Part shown: piece by piece, positions 30,345 to 35,031 of the stretch
Position numbering within the stretch: position 1 is the first letter of the stretch
How the letters are laid out: each line of letters starts with the position of its first letter
Source of the DNA: JANXQG01 sp037147235
GTDB taxonomy: Bacteria; Planctomycetota; Planctomycetia; Pirellulales; Thermoguttaceae
Direction: 5' to 3'
Assembly: GCA_037147235.1 (NCBI GenBank)
Contig: JBAWVO010000031.1
Coordinates: forward strand, 1 to 35,031
DNA: 35,031 nucleotides
Position numbers and translations under genes: made by a program
The notes under the pieces: generated by a model
Databases searched by the model: none
The model's input: only the letters and a program-made list of their open reading frames with translations
Told to the model about the DNA's origin: nothing

Positions 30345-30410
30345 AAAACCCGTGCTAAAGCACGGGCCTATTACCGGCTGCGCCGGGAATGACCATAAAT
30401 GGCCATAAAG
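30345..30410 (+). repeat. 66-bp dispersed repeat, copy 2
   Basis: It matches 15477-15542 at 58 of 66 bases in the same orientation. The core CCCGTGCTAAAGCACGGG is a full palindrome here. Confidence 0.8.
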
Positions 30411-30555
30411 ACGCTTGGCCGGCCGAAAGATGTGGGTAACGACAAGGCGTAAACGCCCCTCACGATTATTGTCCGTTAACTTGTGTGTAACAACGAGGGC
30501 GTTGCCCTGGGCTGGTAGGAAACCGGGCCTTTGGCCCTCCTTGAGTCGGATGAAC

Positions 30556-30641
30556 CCGAAAGCGTAACCTGTTATTCCTTAGCAGATTTTATTGGCAGCA
30601 CGAAATACTGACCGAAAACGTAACCTATTATTCCTTAGCAG
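30556..30641 (+). repeat. 30-bp direct repeat upstream of the HD-GYP regulator
   Basis: The copies at 30556-30585 and 30612-30641 share 28 of 30 bases (core GTAACCTNTTATTCCTTAGC) with a 56-bp period. The second copy ends 36 bp before the start codon, so the copies may be regulator-binding sites or overlap the promoter. Confidence 0.75.
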
Positions 30642-30677
30642 TACCCGTACCATTGTCCTCTTAAAGGAAACCCTTTG

Positions 30678-31928
30678 ATGCATAATATCATTCTGGAATC
30701 GCCGCTCAGCCAGATAACCTTGGAGGCAACACGGTGCCACGGCATGACGAATGCCACGGACGAAACTCGGGCAACATCGGTGCCGTTTCGGCCGAACGCG
30801 GTGTCAGGGACGCTGAGCCAATCCGCCAAAATAATGATCGTCGACGATGAACCGGTGAACGTCAAGGTCGTTCAAAAGTACCTCAAGCTTGCCGGCTATC
30901 AGCACTTCGTGACGAGCACCGATCCGCGGCCGGTCATGGACATGATTGCGAGAGAAATGCCCGATGTCATTCTGCTCGATATTATGATGCCACACATCAG
31001 CGGGCTGGAAATTCTGCGGAAAGTACGTGAAGACGAGCGGTTAGCGCACATTCCAACGATCGTGTTGACTGCTGCCGACAATGAGCAGACCAAGATGGAG
31101 GCCCTGGAATTGGGGGCGGCGGATTTTCTCGGCAAGCCCATGAACTCCGCCGAACTGATCGTCCGCGTACGCAATGCCCTGTTGATCAAGGCACACCATG
31201 ATCACCTGAAGAACTACACCCAGGATCTGGAGCAGCAAGTTCGTCGCCGTACCGCTGAACTGGCCGCCTCGCGACTGGAACTAATCCACTGTTTGGCCAG
31301 GACGGCAGAGTTCCGGGATAATGACACAGGACGCCATGTGGTTCGCGTCGGCCGCTACACAGAGATCATCGCCCGGCAACTGGGTATGGATGAACCGTTT
31401 ATTGAGTTGATTGGCCACGCTTCCCCGCTGCATGACATGGGCAAAGTCGGCATTCCTGATTGCGTCCTGCTCAAGCCGGGCAAGCTCACACCGGATGAGT
31501 TTGAAATCATGCAGAAACATCCCGTCTACGGCCATGACACCTTTGAGCCGATGTCGCAGGACGAGTTGCGAACATTCAAATCGCACACGTTCATGGGCGA
31601 GATGATCATGGACGTGCGAAGCTCGCCGATCATCACCATGGCGGCCAAGATCGCCTTGACCCACCACGAGAAGTGGGATGGGACAGGGTATCCGATTGGC
31701 CTTCATGGGGAAGATATACCCTTGGCCGGCCGCATCACGGCGGTCGCCGACGTCTTCGATGCGCTCAGTAGCAAGCGTCCGTACAAACCGGCGTTTGAAC
31801 TGGATCGGTGTTTCCAAATCGTGGGGGAAGGCCGTGGCACGCACTTCGACCCGGCGATAGTCGATGCATTCCTGGCTTGTCGCGAGGCTGTAGCGCAAGT
31901 CTACGTGGAACTTACTGACGTCGATTAG
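30678..31928 (+). CDS. Response regulator with REC and HD-GYP domains (c-di-GMP phosphodiesterase)
   Basis: An RpfG-like regulator that should hydrolyse cyclic di-GMP once its receiver is phosphorylated. From the ATG at 30678 it has 416 residues, with AAGGAAA about 8 nt upstream. A TTG one codon earlier and an ATG at 30744 are alternatives. REC spans about 51-170, with the acceptor D101 (VILLDIMMPHISG). A coiled linker (LKNYTQDLEQQVRRRTAELA) follows. HD-GYP has HD at H252-D253 (HASPLHDMGKVGIP) and the GYP motif at 329-339 (HHEKWDGTGYP), both intact. The REC is closely similar to that of the next gene, so the two may share the hybrid kinases as phosphodonors. Confidence 0.94.
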   Translation: MHNIILESPLSQITLEATRCHGMTNATDETRATSVPFRPNAVSGTLSQSAKIMIVDDEPVNVKVVQKYLKLAGYQHFVTSTDPRPVMDMIAREMPDVILLDIMMPHISGLEILRKVREDERLAHIPTIVLTAADNEQTKMEALELGAADFLGKPMNSAELIVRVRNALLIKAHHDHLKNYTQDLEQQVRRRTAELAASRLELIHCLARTAEFRDNDTGRHVVRVGRYTEIIARQLGMDEPFIELIGHASPLHDMGKVGIPDCVLLKPGKLTPDEFEIMQKHPVYGHDTFEPMSQDELRTFKSHTFMGEMIMDVRSSPIITMAAKIALTHHEKWDGTGYPIGLHGEDIPLAGRITAVADVFDALSSKRPYKPAFELDRCFQIVGEGRGTHFDPAIVDAFLACREAVAQVYVELTDVD

Positions 31929-31985
31929 GCGATATATGCGGATCGCCCAGATAGCCAACTGAATGATCTTGGAAGGAATACTCGT

Positions 31986-33710
31986 ATGCAATTTGAATCG
32001 GAAGTTTCGCCCGCAAGACTCGCTGCCGACGGCAAGGTCATGATCGTTGACGACGAACCGATCAACATCAAAGTGGTTCAGAAATATCTCAAGCTCGCCG
32101 GCTATCAACATATCGTCGGTGTGACCGATCCCCGAACCGTACTGAGCAGGATCTCGGAGGAACAGCCCGACCTCGTGCTTCTGGACATCATGATGCCCGA
32201 GGTCAGTGGTTTGGAAATCCTGGAGCAGATTCGCGCGGACAGGCAATGGGCGTATTTGCCGGTGATCGTGGTGACGGCTTCCGACAACGAGGAGACGAAG
32301 GTTCAGGCCCTGGAGCTCGGTGCTACCGATTTTCTGGGCAAGCCGGTGAACAGCACCGATCTGCTTCCGCGGGTGCGCAATGCGCTACTGGTCAAGGCCA
32401 ACCACGATTACCTGAAGTACTACGCCAAAGAGTTGGAGCGTCAGACTCGGCAACTGGAGGCCCAGATTGCCCAGGCCCGGACCGACGCACTGACGGGCCT
32501 GGCAAATCGCCGCGCGCTCGACGAAGAACTTCTACGTCGGTCTTCCGAGTGTAATCGAACCGGTTCGCCGCTCTCCGTGATGCTATTGGACGTGGATCAT
32601 TTCAAGACTTTTAACGACACCCATGGCCACCGTGCCGGCGATGAGGCACTGCGAGTCTTGGCAGGATCGCTCCGCGGAGCGATGCGGCAGATGGATCTGG
32701 TGACGCGCTATGGTGGCGAGGAGTTCCTAGTAATCCTTCCCAGCACGGCTATTGAAGGCGCAAGGCTAGTAGCGGATCGCACAAGGCAAGACGTCAGCAA
32801 GACGACTTTCCGCTACGATGGCAAAGAGTTTTCATTGACGGTCAGCGTCGGGGTGGCCCAACTTGCGGCCAACGAACACGTAACGCGAATGCTGCAGAGA
32901 GTCGATCAGGCCATGTACGCCTCGAAAGAGGCGGGCCGTAACAGATCCTCATGGCATGATGGGCGAGCGATTCATCCGGTTCTTGAGGATTCCACAATAA
33001 TTAACTCGGACGGGGAGTCCGCACCGCAATCCCAGAGAGTTTTATCGCAAAAGAAAGTCGCAATGCCGACCTCACCCTCGTCCTCCTTTGCTCATGGGTC
33101 ATGGAAGACCGTGGTGCCGGCAAGCCAGGAGTCGCCCGACCTCATGGGGTTCCAATGCGACCGGACGGCGTTCCTATGGCACGTTCGCCAGCGGATTGCC
33201 GAATGGAAACGGGGAGGATCCGCATTTTGCGTGCTAGTGGTTCAAGTCGAGCAGGATGAACAGATTGTCGAAACGCAGTCGCAGGAAGCCTACGATGAGG
33301 TACAGCGTCTGACTACCCGGATTCTGCATGGAGCAGTCCGGGAAATGGATTTGATCGGTCGGTATAACCATAGCTGCTTCGCTTTACTGTTGCCCCGCAC
33401 CACACTCTGTGAGGGACTGCTCGTGGCTGAACGCATTTGTCAGAATAGCGACGTGAAAGATTCGTCTTTGATGCGCGGTTCCGATCTCTTCACCTTGAGT
33501 GTCGGCGTCGTAGAAGTCGCCGAGGGCGACGACGTGACTCGTATCCTTCAGCGGGCCGATGCAGCCAGATCGGTCTCGGAAAAGGGCCGAATCGGTTGCC
33601 AAACGGGTCAATGGGCGGACGTTGTCGAACCGGCTGCCCAACCTCAAACCTTAGAACTGTCCGCTGCGCTGGGTTTAGCCGGAGTTGGCGATGCTGTTTC
33701 GACCCTATAA
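31986..33710 (+). CDS. Response regulator diguanylate cyclase with a second, degenerate GGDEF domain
   Basis: This PleD-like enzyme of 574 residues makes cyclic di-GMP from two GTP. REC spans about 15-135, with the acceptor D67. A coiled linker (YAKELERQTRQLEAQIAQ) precedes the first GGDEF domain (about 165-320), with an intact GGEEF at 243-247 and the inhibitory RxxD I-site at R234-D237 (RQMD). A low-complexity linker (about 330-385) leads to a second GGDEF-like domain (about 388-540). There the active motif is replaced by NHSCF (461-465), but the RxxD site is kept as R452-D455 (REMD). The second domain is therefore probably a c-di-GMP sensor or regulatory module. The gene lies 57 bp after the HD-GYP gene and is likely co-transcribed. 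Confidence 0.93.
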   Translation: MQFESEVSPARLAADGKVMIVDDEPINIKVVQKYLKLAGYQHIVGVTDPRTVLSRISEEQPDLVLLDIMMPEVSGLEILEQIRADRQWAYLPVIVVTASDNEETKVQALELGATDFLGKPVNSTDLLPRVRNALLVKANHDYLKYYAKELERQTRQLEAQIAQARTDALTGLANRRALDEELLRRSSECNRTGSPLSVMLLDVDHFKTFNDTHGHRAGDEALRVLAGSLRGAMRQMDLVTRYGGEEFLVILPSTAIEGARLVADRTRQDVSKTTFRYDGKEFSLTVSVGVAQLAANEHVTRMLQRVDQAMYASKEAGRNRSSWHDGRAIHPVLEDSTIINSDGESAPQSQRVLSQKKVAMPTSPSSSFAHGSWKTVVPASQESPDLMGFQCDRTAFLWHVRQRIAEWKRGGSAFCVLVVQVEQDEQIVETQSQEAYDEVQRLTTRILHGAVREMDLIGRYNHSCFALLLPRTTLCEGLLVAERICQNSDVKDSSLMRGSDLFTLSVGVVEVAEGDDVTRILQRADAARSVSEKGRIGCQTGQWADVVEPAAQPQTLELSAALGLAGVGDAVSTL

Positions 33711-33751
33711 AGAAATACTGAATATCACCCTCTACCCAAGAGAACAACTCA

Positions 33752-34939
33752 CTACTCCCCCAATTCCCTACAGACGCGCAGAATCCGGACGATGGCTTCG
33801 TCGATCTGGGCTTCCGTGGTCGTTGCCCCGAGGCTAAAACGAAGACTGCTGGCTACGATTTCGTTCGAGAGGCCCATCGCCCGAAGGGTGGGAGAAAGCT
33901 CCGTCGAACCACTCGCGCACGCTGAGCCTACGGAACAAGCAACCCCGGCCATGTCGAGGGCAAGCAGCAGGATCTGACCATCCAGCCCGGGGAACGCGAT
34001 GTTGCTGGTTTGCGGCAGACGAGGGACCGCTTCGCCATGAATGATCAGGCCCGGCCGCCCGGCCTTCAATCCCGATTCAAAACGGTCGCGGAGTGCGGTC
34101 AGCTTGTGGAAGTGCTCGTCTTGTTCCGATTGCCATAGTTCCAGTGCGGTTTGCATGCCGACGGCTAGGACGACCGACTCCGTGCCGGGACGCAAGCCCT
34201 CTTGCTGATGGCCGCCAAAAAGCATGGGTGTCAAGGTTGTATCACGCCGGACAATCAGTGCGCCAATACCCAGCGGTCCCTGGAACTTGTGTGCGGCGAT
34301 GCTCAAGGCGGTCACGCCCAACTCGCGGAAGTTGATTGGCAGTTTGCCTGCTGCTGCGACCGCGTCGGTATGCAACGGTACTCCGGCCGAACGGCACAAG
34401 GCCGCCAGTTGCTCCATTGGTTGCAGCACACCCGTCTCGTGGTTAGCCAGCATCACACTGACGAGACGAGTCCCCGTTCCAGTCCCTCCGGGGGATGTGT
34501 CGCGGATTGGGGAGAGCAGTGACTCGAGAGCATCCGTCTGAACCACGCCCAGGTCATCCACCCTCAACGTATCGAGTCGCCAGCCGAGTTCCATGAGATA
34601 TTCGGCCGGTTCCAGCACCGAGGCATGTTCGATCGACGAGACGATGACTTGCCCGTGGCGTACAAGTCCCGCCTGCGTGATCCCAAAAATAGCGAGATTA
34701 TTCGCCTCGGTCCCTCCACTGGTGAAAATCAGCCGATCGGGCTTGAGGCAGTTCAGGTCGGCCCCGAGGATTTCGGCCACCCGTTGCCGGGCGTCTTCCA
34801 GGATGCGGCGCACACGCTGGCCCGGTTGATGCCGGCTTGCCGGGTTGGCATATCCGGCCGCGTAGCAGCGGGCCATAACCTCGACGACCTCGGGCCGTGT
34901 GGGAGTCGTCGAGTTGTGGTCGAGATAAATGTGGTTCAT
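33752..34939 (-). CDS. Cysteine desulfurase (NifS/IscS family)
   Basis: A PLP enzyme that releases sulfur from cysteine for Fe-S clusters or tRNA thiolation. From the ATG at 34939 (MNHIYLDHNSTTPTRPE) it has 395 residues, a normal length; the frame runs to 34993 but that part is unlike the family. FTSGGTEANNLAIFG is the PLP-phosphate loop. HTDAVAAAGKLPI holds the cofactor Asp. The Schiff-base Lys lies in AAHKFQGPLG, and the catalytic Cys in CSVGSACASGSTELSP, on the short loop with SACASG that suggests a NifS/IscS-type enzyme. No iscU or mnmA lies beside it within the window, so its sulfur acceptor is unknown. It is convergent with the diguanylate cyclase gene, 41 bp apart. Confidence 0.94.
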   Translation of the reverse strand: MNHIYLDHNSTTPTRPEVVEVMARCYAAGYANPASRHQPGQRVRRILEDARQRVAEILGADLNCLKPDRLIFTSGGTEANNLAIFGITQAGLVRHGQVIVSSIEHASVLEPAEYLMELGWRLDTLRVDDLGVVQTDALESLLSPIRDTSPGGTGTGTRLVSVMLANHETGVLQPMEQLAALCRSAGVPLHTDAVAAAGKLPINFRELGVTALSIAAHKFQGPLGIGALIVRRDTTLTPMLFGGHQQEGLRPGTESVVLAVGMQTALELWQSEQDEHFHKLTALRDRFESGLKAGRPGLIIHGEAVPRLPQTSNIAFPGLDGQILLLALDMAGVACSVGSACASGSTELSPTLRAMGLSNEIVASSLRFSLGATTTEAQIDEAIVRILRVCRELGE

Positions 34940-35031
34940 CAGGCAATTATGGGACGAATTGCCGGCGGAAGCAACCCACCATTTCCCGGCCACTCCAGAT
35001 CTATCCCGCTTTTACCGTGGCGCGTGGCCGA

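Larger units (their letters stand above)
30113..30539. repeat. Composite nested inverted-repeat element, 427 bp
   Basis: The outer arms 30113-30164 and 30487-30539 are reverse complements over 31 and 16 bp, split by a 5- or 6-nt variable gap. Inside lie an inverted CGTGCTTTAGCACGGG pair (near 30244-30259 and 30349-30364) and a central perfect 19-bp palindrome. The short hairpins CGCCCG-TTCA-CGGGCG and CCGCC-GAA-GGCGG are also present. No transposase is encoded. Confidence 0.85.
29896..30677. other. Repeat-packed divergent intergenic region
   Basis: This 782-bp stretch separates the minus-strand receptor/kinase run from the plus-strand c-di-GMP regulators. It holds a 16-bp palindrome (29962-29977), a composite nested inverted repeat (30113-30539) and a 30-bp direct repeat (30556-30585 and 30612-30641). 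No convincing gene, tRNA or riboswitch consensus was found; the small ORFs at 29895 and 30183 are not supported. Confidence 0.7.

Noticed and set aside
30113..30539. Insertion sequence with transposase
   Set aside because: The interior is only about 320 bp, repeat-filled and without a transposase frame.
31281..32246. 321-aa minus-strand ORF across the two response regulators
   Set aside because: It spans antisense parts of two different genes plus their spacer and has no recognisable domain.

Overview
The window (about 58-60% GC by eye) looks like chromosomal DNA of a member of the Planctomycetota, probably of the Pirellulales type. This rests on the protein families present (a planctomycete-style serS, a split FabZ/FabG/ACP/FabZ/FabF cluster, an RNase G with an acidic insert in S1, large orphan secreted proteins) and on intergenic filler made of short palindromic repeats. 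No rRNA, tRNA, CRISPR array or transposase was recognised. The lineage is an inference; no database search was possible.

Left part (1-11.4 kb): a small DUF2617-like gene on the minus strand; serS; two phosphohexomutase genes, an archaeal-like glmM and a PGM2/PgcA-like enzyme, flanking a minus-strand two-gene cassette (HEPN protein plus a small BolA-like protein); an orphan HicB-like gene; a 966-residue membrane-anchored or secreted protein with an 18-bp tandem repeat array; an unrecognised acidic protein; and an aroH-type chorismate mutase.

Middle part (11.8-20.6 kb): a plus-strand fatty-acid cluster (FabZ-like 1, FabG, an enlarged ACP, FabZ-like 2, FabF) that looks like one operon with a 4-bp ATGA overlap. 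Convergent to it is a minus-strand run hpf, fructose-type EIIA, HPr, Enzyme I, RNase G. It recalls the proteobacterial hpf-ptsN-npr neighbourhood. The HPr carries Asp where the regulatory Ser46 normally sits.

Right part (20.9-33.7 kb): a signalling island. On the minus strand, in order of transcription, lie an internally deleted TonB-dependent receptor remnant, an intact TonB-dependent receptor, a YfiR (DUF4154) protein, a CHASE8-like/HAMP hybrid histidine kinase, and a second hybrid kinase with a DUF3365-like sensor carrying a CxxCH haem motif. Divergently, on the plus strand, lie two response regulators with closely related REC domains. One ends in HD-GYP (c-di-GMP hydrolysis), the other in an active GGEEF domain (c-di-GMP synthesis) followed by a degenerate GGDEF domain that keeps its RxxD site. 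The likely logic is that outer-membrane or periplasmic and redox signals pass through two Hpt-containing phosphorelay kinases to opposing c-di-GMP enzymes. The kinases share a 1.55-kb direct repeat containing about 552 bp with no visible difference, which suggests gene conversion.

A 780-bp divergent intergenic region (29.9-30.7 kb) is packed with nested inverted repeats and a 30-bp direct repeat. The window ends in a minus-strand cysteine desulfurase gene.
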